DNA of 64,000 nt from the NCBI GenBank assembly GCA_014841835.1, contig JACYUQ010000002.1, forward strand, positions 434,001 to 498,000, given 5' to 3'. The stretch's first letter is position 1. Each line of letters starts with the position of its first letter. Under the pieces are notes generated by a model. It worked only from the letters and a program-made list of their open reading frames with translations. It did not search any database and had not been told where the DNA came from. The position numbers and the translations under genes were made by a program. Of this stretch, positions 55,780 to 64,000 are shown piece by piece. The DNA is from Oxalobacteraceae sp. CFBP 13730 (lineage in GTDB: Bacteria; Pseudomonadota; Gammaproteobacteria; Burkholderiales; Burkholderiaceae_D).

Positions 55780-58134
55780 ATGTTCACCGATCCGAACGAA
55801 CGGCCAGACAGTCTCGATCGTCCCATCCTTAGTTGCATCTTGTTCATCTGCCAGCAAGCCGACGTCGATCCGGTCGTGACGCGTGTCGCGCGCGACCTCG
55901 GCCGGACAGTCCTTCACGCCACCTCGCTTGACCAAGGCCTTGCGCACGTGCGGCGCCAGGATTTTGCCCTGGTGCTGGTCGGCTACTCGGGCGACGCCGA
56001 TGACATGCTGGCCGTCGTCGATGCGGTCCGCACCAACGCACGTTCGAGCCTGACGCCGATCGTTGCCATCGGCCTGCCGCTGCCGATGCCCATGCCGCAA
56101 GAAGCACTCTATGAAGCCGGCGTCATTGCCGTGCTGACCGAGCCCCTTTCGCCAACGATCCTGCGCGCCAAGGCGCGCTTCTACACGGCTGCCTTCGACA
56201 CGCAGATCGAGCGGCGCCGCGCCGAAGCGGCGCTCGACGAGACCAGCCGGCGCCTGGCGCGCATCATCGAAGCCGCCGAGCTGGGCATCTGGTCGTGGGA
56301 CATCGACGCCGATCGCGTCCAAGCCGATGAACGGGTGGCCGATCTGTTCGGCGTGTCCCGGCAAGACCGCTCCAGTGCGCCGCTGGCGCGCTACCTCGCC
56401 GCAATTCACCCCGATGACGTGGAGTCAACCACAAACGACATCAGCGCCGCAATTGCCGCGCGCAGCACCTACGGCGCGACCTATCGGCTCCGGCTGCCCG
56501 GTGGCGGCTGGCGCTGGGTGATGGCACGCGGGCACGTCGAGACCGATCTTCAGGGCAAGGCGCGCGTGGTGCGCGGCGTGATCATCGACACCACCCGCCA
56601 GCTCGAGGCCGAACAGCAACTGCGCGCCAGCGAAGAACGCTACCGCACCGTGTTCGACTCGATCGACGAAGGCCTGTGCGTGATCGACGTTTTGTTCGAC
56701 GACGGCGGCAAGCCCTGCGACTACCGCTTCATTGAAACCAATCCCGCGTTCATCAAGCACACGGGCCTGGTGGACGCGGTCGGCAAGACCATGCGCGACT
56801 TCGTGCCGCGCCACGAACAGCACTGGTTCGATATCTACGGAAAGGTCGCCACCACGGGCGAACCGGTGCGCTTCGAGAATGAGGCCGAGGGCCTGGCGCG
56901 CTGGTTTGACGTGTATGCCATACGACTGGGGGGCCCGTACCCGCACCGTCTCGCGGTCCTGTTTACCGACGTGACCGAACGGCGCCGGTCGGACGCTGCA
57001 TTGCGCCAGATGGCGAACGATCTGTCCGAGGCAAACCGGCTCAAGACCGAGTTTCTGGCCACGCTCGCCCATGAACTGCGCAACCCGCTGGCGCCGATCC
57101 GCAGCGGCCTGCAATTCATCCGGCGCGCACCGGGCGATGCCGCGGCCGTCAGTCGCGTGCACGAGATCATGGGGCGCCAGCTCGATCACCTCGTGCTGCT
57201 GGTCGACGACCTGCTGGACGTTGCCCGCATCCAGCGTGGCCAGGTCGAGCTGCGCTGCGAGCCCGTCGATCTGGCCACGGTCATCGAGGCTGCGGTTGAA
57301 ACGAGCATGCCGTTGATCCAGGCGGCGCGCCACGCCTTCGATTTACAGCTGCCGGGCACGCCGCTGCCGCTGATGGCCGATCCCACGCGCCTGACCCAGG
57401 TGATCAGCAATTTGCTCAACAACGCTGCGCGCTACACACCCCGGGGCGGGCGCATCGCACTGGCTGCCAGGGTTGAGGGCGACGAGGCGTTGATCACGGT
57501 GACCGATAACGGCATCGGCATCGCGCCCGATGCGCTGGAAGCGGTATTCAAGATGTTCACGCAGGTTGGCCAGGCGCAGCAGCCAGGCTCGGGCGGACTG
57601 GGCATCGGCCTGTCGCTGGTGCGCAGCCTGGTGGAACTGCATGGCGGCAGCGTGCGCGCTGCCAGCGCCGGCACGAATGCCGGCAGCGTATTCACGGTGC
57701 GCCTGCCGCTGGCCAGTGCACCCGCCCATCCCGTGCCGCCCGTACAGACTGCAGCGCCAGCCGAGGCGCTACCGGCGTCCAGCGTGCTGGTGGTCGACGA
57801 CAACCGGGATGCGGCCGAGACCCTGGCCGCGCTGCTGTCCATGCTGGGCCACAGCGCACCGGTCGCGAACGATGGGCACCAGGCACTGCGCATGCTGCCA
57901 AGCTTGATGCCGGACGTCATCTTCCTCGATCTGGGTATGCCGGGCCTGTCCGGTTATGAGGTGGCCAGCGCCATCCGCGCCGATGCCCGTTACGCCGGCG
58001 TGCGCCTCGTGGCCTTGACCGGCTGGGGTGGCGAGAGCGACCGCGAACGCACCGCGCAGGCCGGCTTCGACGCGCACCTGACCAAGCCGACCACGGTAGA
58101 AGCGATCGAACACGTGCTCAGACAGATCACGTGA
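55780..58134 (+). CDS. Hybrid sensor histidine kinase with PAS domains and receiver
   Basis: A 784-aa cytosolic sensor; ATG 55780 is chosen as upstream frame is not protein-like. Order: a receiver-like N-terminal domain without clear phospho-Asp (LALVLVGYSGDADDML-like segment, about 20-135); PAS at 165-290 (AELGIWSWDIDADRVQADER, PGGGWRWVMARGHVETD with a PAC segment); second PAS 300-425; HisKA EFLATLAHELRNPLAPIRSG; ATPase with LTQVISNLLNNAARYTPRGG, DNGIGIAPD and GSGGLGIGLSL; C-terminal receiver VLVVDDNRDAAETLAALL, DVIFLDLGMPGLSGYEV (phospho-Asp), LTGWG and LTKP. Target unknown; no adjacent output gene. Confidence 0.92.
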   Translation: MFTDPNERPDSLDRPILSCILFICQQADVDPVVTRVARDLGRTVLHATSLDQGLAHVRRQDFALVLVGYSGDADDMLAVVDAVRTNARSSLTPIVAIGLPLPMPMPQEALYEAGVIAVLTEPLSPTILRAKARFYTAAFDTQIERRRAEAALDETSRRLARIIEAAELGIWSWDIDADRVQADERVADLFGVSRQDRSSAPLARYLAAIHPDDVESTTNDISAAIAARSTYGATYRLRLPGGGWRWVMARGHVETDLQGKARVVRGVIIDTTRQLEAEQQLRASEERYRTVFDSIDEGLCVIDVLFDDGGKPCDYRFIETNPAFIKHTGLVDAVGKTMRDFVPRHEQHWFDIYGKVATTGEPVRFENEAEGLARWFDVYAIRLGGPYPHRLAVLFTDVTERRRSDAALRQMANDLSEANRLKTEFLATLAHELRNPLAPIRSGLQFIRRAPGDAAAVSRVHEIMGRQLDHLVLLVDDLLDVARIQRGQVELRCEPVDLATVIEAAVETSMPLIQAARHAFDLQLPGTPLPLMADPTRLTQVISNLLNNAARYTPRGGRIALAARVEGDEALITVTDNGIGIAPDALEAVFKMFTQVGQAQQPGSGGLGIGLSLVRSLVELHGGSVRAASAGTNAGSVFTVRLPLASAPAHPVPPVQTAAPAEALPASSVLVVDDNRDAAETLAALLSMLGHSAPVANDGHQALRMLPSLMPDVIFLDLGMPGLSGYEVASAIRADARYAGVRLVALTGWGGESDRERTAQAGFDAHLTKPTTVEAIEHVLRQIT

Positions 58135-58182
58135 AAGACCGGTCTGCCGGCTGGCAGGTGAGCGTGGAGAGCACCACGTAAA

Positions 58183-58212
58183 AAGGGCCGGTGTCCTGCG
58201 ACACCGGCCCTT
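58183..58212. terminator. Bidirectional Rho-independent terminator
   Basis: AAGGGCCGGTGTC-CTGC-GACACCGGCCCTT flanked by A4 on one side and TCTTTT on the other. It serves the hybrid kinase and the convergent glycosyltransferase gene. Confidence 0.9.
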
Positions 58213-58234
58213 CTTTTCGTACCTGCTGCCGCGT

Positions 58235-59413
58235 TTAGCCCGCGTTGGCCACCGCGACCAGGTCCGGCGTGCTTGGCACGGCTTCCTGATTGGCGGCGAA
58301 GAAGCGCTCGACCTTGTTGCTGCGCTCGGCGCTCTCGATCAGCGCGTGCATGCTGCTGGCAGTCAGATCCCACGATGTGCCGGCCACGACGTCGCGCATG
58401 CGCGCTGCCATGGTGGCACGGGCCTCGGGTGTCAGCGCCAGCTGGCGTTCGCAGGCCGCGATGAAGTCAGCGTGCGATTCGGCGATCTCGACCACGTCAC
58501 CGTATGGCACCTTGACGTCGGTAATTGGCGTCGAGACCGACGGCAGTTCGGCTGCCATGTACTCCAGCACCTTGGTCGGGCTGATGAACTTGGTCGAGTC
58601 GTTGATCGCGAACGGCAGCAGGCAAACGTCCCAGCCGGCCAGGAACTGTGGCAGCTCGTTGTAGGTGCGCTGACCCATGTAATGCACATTGGCTTGCTTT
58701 GGCAGCGTTGCCGGATCAATCTTGACGACAGGACCCACCAGAACGATCTGCCATTCGGGATGCGCATCGGCCATGCTGGAAACCAGATCGACGTCGAAAC
58801 GCTCGTCGATCACACCGTAGAAGCCAAGGCGTGGGGGCGCGATGTGGGCCTGGTCCGGATGCGAGATCGCGGTGTCCTGCGCCTGGCGGAAGTGGCCGGC
58901 ATCGACGCTGCTCGAGAAGCAGTGGGCGTTGGCGTGGCGGTCGCGCTTGGACTGGTACAGGCTCGGGCCACCGGTGAACACGACGTCGGCGATATTGAGG
59001 AGCGCGCTTTCACGCTGCAGCAGCTGCTTCGGCGCATTCTTGAACATCGCCAGCTCGTCCATGCAGTCGTAGATCACCTTCGATGGCTTCAGACCCTGCA
59101 GCAGCGGGAGCGCCATTGGCGTGTAGAACCACACGACCGGCTCTTCACCGGCAGGCACCAGGTCAGCCAGCAGGGTCTGCATGGTCGGCAACTGGTCATC
59201 GTGGAAACCCCACTGGTGAATCGGCGTATGCGGACGGCACACCGTGATGTTGTCAGCGACTTCCATCTTTTCCAGGCGCGCTTCGCCATCGGTGTGCATC
59301 GGCTCTTCGACGAAGAGAATCTTATAGTGTTGAGCCAGACGTGTCATCAGATGCTGAGGACGTTGAAACACGAAATCCCAGCGGAGATGGCAGAACACGA
59401 TGAGGGTCGGCAT
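58235..59413 (-). CDS. Glycosyltransferase (GT-B, family 1/4-like)
   Basis: A 392-aa enzyme; ATG 59413 has AAAAGGAAAACTCAC in front, so the 55 upstream codons are excluded. It begins MPTLIVFCHLRWDFVFQRPQ, the mark of a clade of GT-B transferases found beside UDP-galactopyranose mutase genes and in cellulose-like exopolysaccharide loci. Other marks: EPVVWFYTPMALPLLQGL, KVIYDCMDELAMFKNAPKQL, ADVVFTGGPSLYQSKRDRHA, RLGFYGVIDERFDVDLVSSM, and the donor-site FISPTKVLEYMAAELPSVST. Sugar donor and acceptor unknown. Monocistronic. Confidence 0.9.
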   Translation of the reverse strand: MPTLIVFCHLRWDFVFQRPQHLMTRLAQHYKILFVEEPMHTDGEARLEKMEVADNITVCRPHTPIHQWGFHDDQLPTMQTLLADLVPAGEEPVVWFYTPMALPLLQGLKPSKVIYDCMDELAMFKNAPKQLLQRESALLNIADVVFTGGPSLYQSKRDRHANAHCFSSSVDAGHFRQAQDTAISHPDQAHIAPPRLGFYGVIDERFDVDLVSSMADAHPEWQIVLVGPVVKIDPATLPKQANVHYMGQRTYNELPQFLAGWDVCLLPFAINDSTKFISPTKVLEYMAAELPSVSTPITDVKVPYGDVVEIAESHADFIAACERQLALTPEARATMAARMRDVVAGTSWDLTASSMHALIESAERSNKVERFFAANQEAVPSTPDLVAVANAG

Positions 59414-59847
59414 GTGAGTTTTCCTTTTCGCCTTGGTGGCGCTATAGTTGTTGGTGATTGTGCAGCCGGACGGTTCTTCTCTCTGTTCTGGGACCACCGC
59501 TACCTGCGCGCGGGAACCTGGCCGGACGAGTGGATCGTAACATGCAATTTTCTTAATTTTTTGATTTGTGCAGAGCAATATTTCAATGAATGTAACGCGA
59601 CATTGGGTCGTTTCTGTCGAGCGTCATAGGAAAGCACGTAGTTTCACACCATTTTCTGTCAGCGGCGTCCTACAACGCGACAGGAAGTTACACTACGAAG
59701 AGACGTGAACATCTTGACGTGGAACACTGAAAGTCACCCGCGAAAAGCGCCGGGCCACGCTGGTTGCAGCGCACCATGAGTCAGTAATTCCAGTACTGTG
59801 GAGTACCCGGATGCACCGGCCGGTGCACCCCCGGGGGCGTATCTGGT
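59414..59847. other. Intergenic region with 16-bp palindrome
   Basis: Between the glycosyltransferase start and the end of the DUF2863-like gene, which share a strand. 59530-59590 is AT-rich and is the likely glycosyltransferase promoter. TGCACCGGCCGGTGCA at 59812-59827 is a perfect palindrome close to the end of the DUF2863-like gene; without a loop or T tract it is not a standard terminator. No gene is supported. Confidence 0.45.
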
Positions 59848-61056
59848 TCAGCCCGGCTGGTAAGGTTCGGCGCCTTCCGCATGCCCGTCGTCGCTGAATC
59901 CGGCGGCAATTGACACGCCTTCCAGACCGAGCGAGAGCAGCGCGTCACACAGCTCGTCGACCTCGAGCACCAGATCGGCAGCCAGATCAACCGGTTTCTC
60001 GACGCTGCCCCATGGCCGGCCGCCGTCGAGCGCGTACAGGTTCGCGCGCAGCAGGATGTGCTCGCCCATATCGATGGGTGCAATGGTTGCATGCACGGCA
60101 TCCGGCGCCAGGTCCTTGGCCAGCAGCAGGCCCTTGATCTCGGCCAGTACGCCGAGCGTGGCCAGCTCGGCCACGCCCTGCTCCTTGGCGCCGTAGAACA
60201 GATCCTGGTACAAAAAATTGACTTCCAGCTGCGCCGGATCGGCCGCCAGGCAGCGCGCCACCAGCGGTGCGACGGCGACGGTCCAGTCACGGTAGCGGTC
60301 CATGCGCGCAGCGAAATACGCGTCGCTGCCCGCCTCGTCCTTCGGAATCCGGTAGAACGCATCGTCACTGCGCTTGAACGAAAAACCGAGCAGGAAACGC
60401 AGCTCGAGCGCAGTCTCGTCCGGTGCAAAAGGCTCGCCGGTCCAGCCACGCATGCTCGCTGCAATGGTCGGGGCGGGCTGCAGCTTCTTTTCCATCAGCG
60501 ACGCGGCGGCTTCGCGCAGCATCTCATGCAGTGTGCCGTAGGCAATGTGATCGATCTCGCCCAGATCGAACGCGTGCTGGAGCAGGATCACGCGCGCATC
60601 GGGGCTGTCCAGGCCGCCATCCTGGAAGCTGGCGACCAGCGCCTCGAATGCGGCCTCGTCCTGGAACGTCTGCTGCGCCACCAACCCGCCCTGGCTGCGC
60701 ACGAACAGCGGCACCATGAAGGCATCGATATCATGCTCCGGGCTGCCATCTCGGCCCACGCGCAGCGTTGCCGCTTCTTCGTCGATGCACCCGCGCAGTA
60801 CGCGGCAGGCCAGCGGATCCGTGTAGCGGGCCAGCTCGATCGCCTCGTACAGCACCTCGTCGCGCTTCTTGCGCACCGCCTTGCGCACGGCGATGGCCAG
60901 CTGTTCGCGCCGGGCGTCGTCGGGTTCGCTAGATCCCAGGTCTTCACGCTCGGCAATTTCGAGCGCCAGGTCGGCCATTTCCTGGGCCTGGGCATTGGTG
61001 TCCGGTTCGCGTGTGTTGTTCGAGGTGCGGGGCACCGGACGCTTGTTTTTTGGCAT
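59848..61056 (-). CDS. DUF2863-like protein
   Basis: A 402-aa cytosolic protein starting at ATG 61056 (MPKNKRPVPRTSNNTREPDT); the open frame upstream runs antisense to the permease and is excluded. Residues 20-110 are helical (EMADLALEIAERED, AVRKKRDEVLYEAIELARYT). The rest has alternating strand and helix segments (FMVPLFVRSQGGLVAQQ, LELRFLLGFSFKRSDDAFYR, VNFLYQDLFYGAKEQGVAEL, DMGEHILLRANLYALDGGR). The YQDLFYGAKE block recalls DUF2863, a Burkholderiales family without known role. Divergent from the purine permease, 144 bp apart. Confidence 0.65.
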   Translation of the reverse strand: MPKNKRPVPRTSNNTREPDTNAQAQEMADLALEIAEREDLGSSEPDDARREQLAIAVRKAVRKKRDEVLYEAIELARYTDPLACRVLRGCIDEEAATLRVGRDGSPEHDIDAFMVPLFVRSQGGLVAQQTFQDEAAFEALVASFQDGGLDSPDARVILLQHAFDLGEIDHIAYGTLHEMLREAAASLMEKKLQPAPTIAASMRGWTGEPFAPDETALELRFLLGFSFKRSDDAFYRIPKDEAGSDAYFAARMDRYRDWTVAVAPLVARCLAADPAQLEVNFLYQDLFYGAKEQGVAELATLGVLAEIKGLLLAKDLAPDAVHATIAPIDMGEHILLRANLYALDGGRPWGSVEKPVDLAADLVLEVDELCDALLSLGLEGVSIAAGFSDDGHAEGAEPYQPG

Positions 61057-61200
61057 GTCTGAATTGTAAGAATGAAGGTGAACGAAGAATCGAGCTGGCA
61101 TGGTAACACTGCGGGTTGGCCCCTGACAGCTGCCTTTGGCCCGACACGCAGCGCCATCGGCAATGATATGCTTCGCCCTACCGAAATTTGCAGGATCACC

Positions 61201-62493
61201 ATGCTCGACCGCTTCTTCCAACTCAGCGCCAACAAGACGACCATCCGTACCGAACTTACCGCGGGCCTGACTACCTTCCTGACGATGGTCTACATCATCT
61301 TTGTCAATCCATCGATCCTGGGTGACGCCGGCATGCCGAAAGAATCGGTATTCGTCGCCACCTGCCTCGTCGCCGCCGCCGGCACCGCAATGATGGGGCT
61401 GTACGCCAACTACCCGATCGCGATGGCGCCGGGCATGGGCCTGAACGCCTACTTCGCTTACGCCGTCGTACTTGGCATGGGCATCCCGTGGCAGGCGGCG
61501 CTGGGCGCGGTGTTCATTTCCGGGTGCCTGTTCATTCTCGTCACGATGGTCGGCCTGCGCGCGATCATCGTGGACGGCATTCCGCGCTCGATGCGGGTCG
61601 CAATCACGGTCGGTCTGGGCATGTTCCTGGCGCTCATCGCGCTCAAGAACGCCGGCATCGTCGTTGCCAGCGAGGCCACGCTGGTCAAGGCGGGCGATCT
61701 GCACCAGCCCGCCCCGCTGATGGCCGTGCTGGGCTTTTTCGTGATCGTCGCGCTGGACCGCCTGCGGGTGCGCGGGGCGATCCTGATCGGCATCGTGCTG
61801 GTGACCGTGCTCAGCTTTTTCTTCGGCGGCAATACCTACCAGGGCGTGTTCTCGCTGCCCCCGTCCATCTCGCCGACGCTGTTCGCGCTCGATATCCCGG
61901 GCGCGCTGGCGGCCGGCATCCTGAATGTGGTCCTGGTGTTCTTCCTGGTCGAACTGTTCGATGCGACCGGCACCCTGATGGGCGTGGCGCGTCGCGCGGG
62001 CCTCTTGGTCGAGGGCAAGATGGAACGCCTGAACAAGGCGCTGCTGGTCGACAGCGGCGCGATCGTCGCCGGCAGCATGCTGGGCACGTCGAGCACGACC
62101 GCCTACATCGAGAGCGCGGCCGGTGTGCAGGTGGGCGGCCGCACGGGCCTGACCGCGCTGACCGTTGCAGCGCTGTTTCTGGCCTGCCTGTTCATCGCGC
62201 CGCTGGCTGCGGTGGTGCCGGCCTACGCCACCGCACCCGCGCTGCTGTTCGTCGCCTGCCTGATGCTGGCCGATCTGGGCGACGTCGACTGGAGCGACAC
62301 CACCGAGAGCATCCCGGCGGCCGTCACCGCGCTGGGCATGCCGTTTACCTACTCGATCGCCGAGGGCATTGCCTTCGGTTTCATCAGCTACGCCGTGCTC
62401 AAGCTGCTTACCGGCCGCGCCCGTGAGGTGAAGCCGGTGGTCTGGGTGATCGCCGGATTGTTTGCGTTCAAGATCGCCTACGTCGGCGCGTGA
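61201..62493 (+). CDS. NCS2-type (AzgA/GhxP) purine permease
   Basis: A 430-aa inner-membrane transporter with about 13 hydrophobic segments. ATG 61201 follows AGGATCACC; the upstream part of the frame is excluded. Marks: TTIRTELTAGLTTFLTMVYI, FVNPSILGDAGMP, ANYPIAMAPGMGLNAYFAYA (first signature), VELFDATGTLMGVARRAGLL (second signature with the substrate Asp-Ala-Thr), LGTSSTTAYIESAAGVQVGG, and DWSDTTESIPAAVTALGMPF. This is the adenine/guanine/hypoxanthine proton symporter group. An IS element inserted 19 bp after its stop. Confidence 0.93.
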   Translation: MLDRFFQLSANKTTIRTELTAGLTTFLTMVYIIFVNPSILGDAGMPKESVFVATCLVAAAGTAMMGLYANYPIAMAPGMGLNAYFAYAVVLGMGIPWQAALGAVFISGCLFILVTMVGLRAIIVDGIPRSMRVAITVGLGMFLALIALKNAGIVVASEATLVKAGDLHQPAPLMAVLGFFVIVALDRLRVRGAILIGIVLVTVLSFFFGGNTYQGVFSLPPSISPTLFALDIPGALAAGILNVVLVFFLVELFDATGTLMGVARRAGLLVEGKMERLNKALLVDSGAIVAGSMLGTSSTTAYIESAAGVQVGGRTGLTALTVAALFLACLFIAPLAAVVPAYATAPALLFVACLMLADLGDVDWSDTTESIPAAVTALGMPFTYSIAEGIAFGFISYAVLKLLTGRAREVKPVVWVIAGLFAFKIAYVGA

Positions 62494-62512
62494 TTGTGCA
62501 GGCAATGCGTTA

Positions 62513-63581
62513 GGCGCAGTCAATGTTAGGTGTTGATGACGCCGATTACGATACCGAGCAATTGCTCAGCGGAACGAACCCGCCCGCCATCCAGGGCCCA
62601 GCGCCAGCCCAGATAATTGGGCAGATAGCGCGATGCCACGCCGCGAAAGCCCCGTAGCCAATCCTTGAAGCGCCCGTGGTAGGCGTTCACGTTCTGCACA
62701 TGGATGGCACGGCTACCCACCTGCCTGACGCGCACGCCTGCGCGCAGATTGACCGTCAGGTGCGCGATCCTGTGCTTGCGTGCAAATGCCCGGTACGCGC
62801 CGTGGCTGTCGCTGACCAGCAGCGCCTGCGGATCGAGCCTGGGTAACAAATCGCGTTCGAGTTGGGCGGCCGTCAGTGCGCCACGACCAGTCACCGCATC
62901 AACGGTGCGACCATCCCGGTCACGCGCCACCAGAATGCAATCCAGATGCCGGGAAATCCCACGCCTGGGCGCCTGCTCGCCCCGCCGGCGTGGCGGGCGA
63001 TCAAGCGAGCGCGAGCCTTTTTGCGATTCGAGAAGGAACGTCTCATCGGCCTCGACGATACCGTTGAGCGCTGCAGGCCGGTCGAGCTTGGCCCAATCCA
63101 AAAAGCGGTGGCGCCACCGAAAGGCGGTATTGCGGTGCACGCCGACCCGGTCGGCACCCCTGCGCACGGACAGCGAATCGAGCAGTACTTGTGAATACGC
63201 GAGCCATTTGGTCTTGAGCCTGAGTCGCGCCAGTGGCGTGCCTGTCAGATCGTTGAACGTACGGCCGCAGGCACAGCAGCGAAAGCGTTGCAGGTCGTTG
63301 GCAAACCCGTGCCGGTGGCAGCGCGCATCCCCACACCGGGGACAGCAGCGCCCCGGCCCCCGGGCCTGAGCGATGAGTGCAACGACCTGATCGAGGCCAG
63401 CTGCGGGATGCAGGGCATCGAGCACCTTTTGGCGCTGCGGCATGTTCAGCGACGGCAAGCCGGCGAACCAGCGCTTGAAACGCGGCGCTTTCATGATCGA
63501 CTCCTGGCGGTGGGGACTGGGATTGGACCCCAGCGCCACTCATCAGTTCAACGCTCTGCTCTATTTAACGTTGACTGCGCC
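62513..63581. mobile_element. IS1595-like insertion sequence, complete
   Basis: 1,069 bp with 16-bp terminal inverted repeats differing at one base (GGCGCAGTCAAYGTTA at both ends) and an 8-bp target duplication ATGCGTTA (62505-62512 and 63582-63589). It holds one transposase gene whose stop codon lies inside the left repeat. IS1595 elements make 8-bp duplications, which agrees. The intact duplication shows a simple, probably recent insertion between the purine permease and the DUF481 gene. Confidence 0.92.
62526..63494 (-). CDS. IS1595-family transposase (ISXO2-like)
   Basis: A 322-aa transposase; ATG 63494 follows AGGAG. A zinc ribbon lies at about 45-75 (RCCPRCGDARCHRHGF, RFRCCACGRTFNDLTGTPL), followed by a helix-turn-helix (LSVRRGADRVGVHRNTAFRW). 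The catalytic DDE core has GIVEADETFLLESQKGS (first Asp), LLVSDSHGAYRAFARKH (second Asp) and VNAYHGRFKDWLRGFRGVAS with the Asn/Glu region, ending SRYLPNYLGWRWAL. This is the ISXO2-like DDE domain. All catalytic blocks look intact, so it is probably active. Confidence 0.93.
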   Translation of the reverse strand: MKAPRFKRWFAGLPSLNMPQRQKVLDALHPAAGLDQVVALIAQARGPGRCCPRCGDARCHRHGFANDLQRFRCCACGRTFNDLTGTPLARLRLKTKWLAYSQVLLDSLSVRRGADRVGVHRNTAFRWRHRFLDWAKLDRPAALNGIVEADETFLLESQKGSRSLDRPPRRRGEQAPRRGISRHLDCILVARDRDGRTVDAVTGRGALTAAQLERDLLPRLDPQALLVSDSHGAYRAFARKHRIAHLTVNLRAGVRVRQVGSRAIHVQNVNAYHGRFKDWLRGFRGVASRYLPNYLGWRWALDGGRVRSAEQLLGIVIGVINT

Positions 63582-63704
63582 ATGCGTTACAATATCGGTC
63601 AACTCGCGGCAACGTAGCTGCCGCGCACGATTCACGAACGATGGGCCGGTTGCCCTGCACAAGTCCGGCGGTGCGGTGCGGTCCACGCTTCTCTACGGAT
63701 GCTG

Positions 63705-64000
63705 ATGAAACTATCCCCGATCCTGGCGCTGCTTCTTGTCAGCGTCCACGGCGCGGCCAACGCGGCCCCCGATCTGCCCCAGGTTGGCGACGTCCACGCG
63801 CCCTTGAAAGTCATGATGCCGGCGATTCCCGATGGTGGCTGGTTCACATCGGCCGAGCTCGGTGCGATCAATACCTCCGGCAATACCAGCGGCACGTCGG
63901 TGACGGGCAAGATCGACGCCCGCCACGAGACCTCGCAGTGGAGCCATGAATTCATTGCCAGCGGCTACTTCAAGGAAGACGAGTACGAGAACGAAGAAGG
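63705..64000 (+). CDS. DUF481 (YdiY-like) outer-membrane protein, N-terminal part
   Basis: Cut by the window end; 98 codons are present. Signal peptide MKLSPILALLLVSVHGAANA, then the start of the beta-barrel domain: GWFTSAELGAINTSGNTSGT, SVTGKIDARHETSQWSHEFI, ASGYFKEDEYENEE. The GxxxTSGNT and lysine/aspartate pattern is typical of DUF481 putative salt-induced outer-membrane proteins. ATG 63699 is an in-frame alternative start. The IS element lies 124 bp upstream, so the promoter may be changed by its insertion. Confidence 0.8.
   Translation, partial: MKLSPILALLLVSVHGAANAAPDLPQVGDVHAPLKVMMPAIPDGGWFTSAELGAINTSGNTSGTSVTGKIDARHETSQWSHEFIASGYFKEDEYENEE

Noticed and set aside
61057-61200. Purine riboswitch before the permease
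   Set aside because: The 144-bp divergent region shows none of the conserved purine-aptamer core.
61057-62523. N-terminal extension of the DUF2863-like frame across the permease
   Set aside because: It runs antisense to a clear NCS2 permease and lacks protein-like composition before ATG 61056.

Overview
The window looks like a chromosomal segment of a high-GC betaproteobacterium of the Oxalobacteraceae type (Massilia, Duganella or Janthinobacterium relatives). This is inferred from several features together: QueE with the CX14CX2C radical-SAM spacing, nadB and nadC-nadA arranged as in Burkholderiales, a LexA box of the CTGT-N8-ACAG type, and a two-partner secretion locus with an ESPR leader. 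No rRNA, tRNA or CRISPR array was seen.

Layout. 1-2.7 kb: end of an Rrf2-type regulator, a LysR regulator and a divergent secreted SGNH hydrolase. 2.7-37.4 kb: an accessory region bounded by two tyrosine recombinases, each next to a copy of a 13-bp repeat in opposite orientation. It contains (a) a regulated locus at 4.1-16.7 kb with three RhiA-like paralogues (one fused to a DUF1906 glycoside-hydrolase-like domain), a trypsin-like protease interrupted by a stop right after its GDSG motif, a 936-aa protein of unknown fold, a tail-collar protein, a winged-helix regulator, an FHA/sigma-54 activator, a Ser/Thr kinase with TPRs and a 129-aa protein; (b) a decayed lpxO-like gene; (c) a 1,870-aa nuclease-STAND NTPase resembling antiviral Avs proteins, with a PP2C phosphatase upstream; (d) a TpsA/TpsB two-partner secretion system with a Sel1-repeat protein and a secreted collar-domain protein; (e) a small 858-bp cassette-like segment between 18-bp direct repeats beside an SOS-controlled integrase.

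37.6-62.5 kb is mostly housekeeping: PnuC, NadB, a sirtuin, NadC and NadA (an NAD-themed stretch), an ABC-F ATPase, LD-carboxypeptidase, TadA, QueD, QueE, signalling proteins (degenerate NarX-like kinase, PAS-GGDEF cyclase, hybrid histidine kinase), a repeat-rich stress protein, a secreted nuclease, a glycosyltransferase, a DUF2863-like protein and a purine permease. At 62.5-63.6 kb lies one intact IS1595-like element with 16-bp inverted repeats and an 8-bp target duplication, followed by a DUF481 outer-membrane protein cut by the window end.

How parts may work together: in the 4.1-16.7 kb locus the gene for the 936-aa protein has a GG-N10-GC sigma-54 promoter and an upstream palindrome, and the same operon encodes an FHA/sigma-54 activator and a kinase. 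The natural model is kinase signalling through the FHA domain to switch on the operon. The RhiA/protease side carries TGTAAT boxes with 10-bp period, plausible targets of the winged-helix protein. This locus and the nuclease-STAND gene are the best candidates for undescribed biology here.
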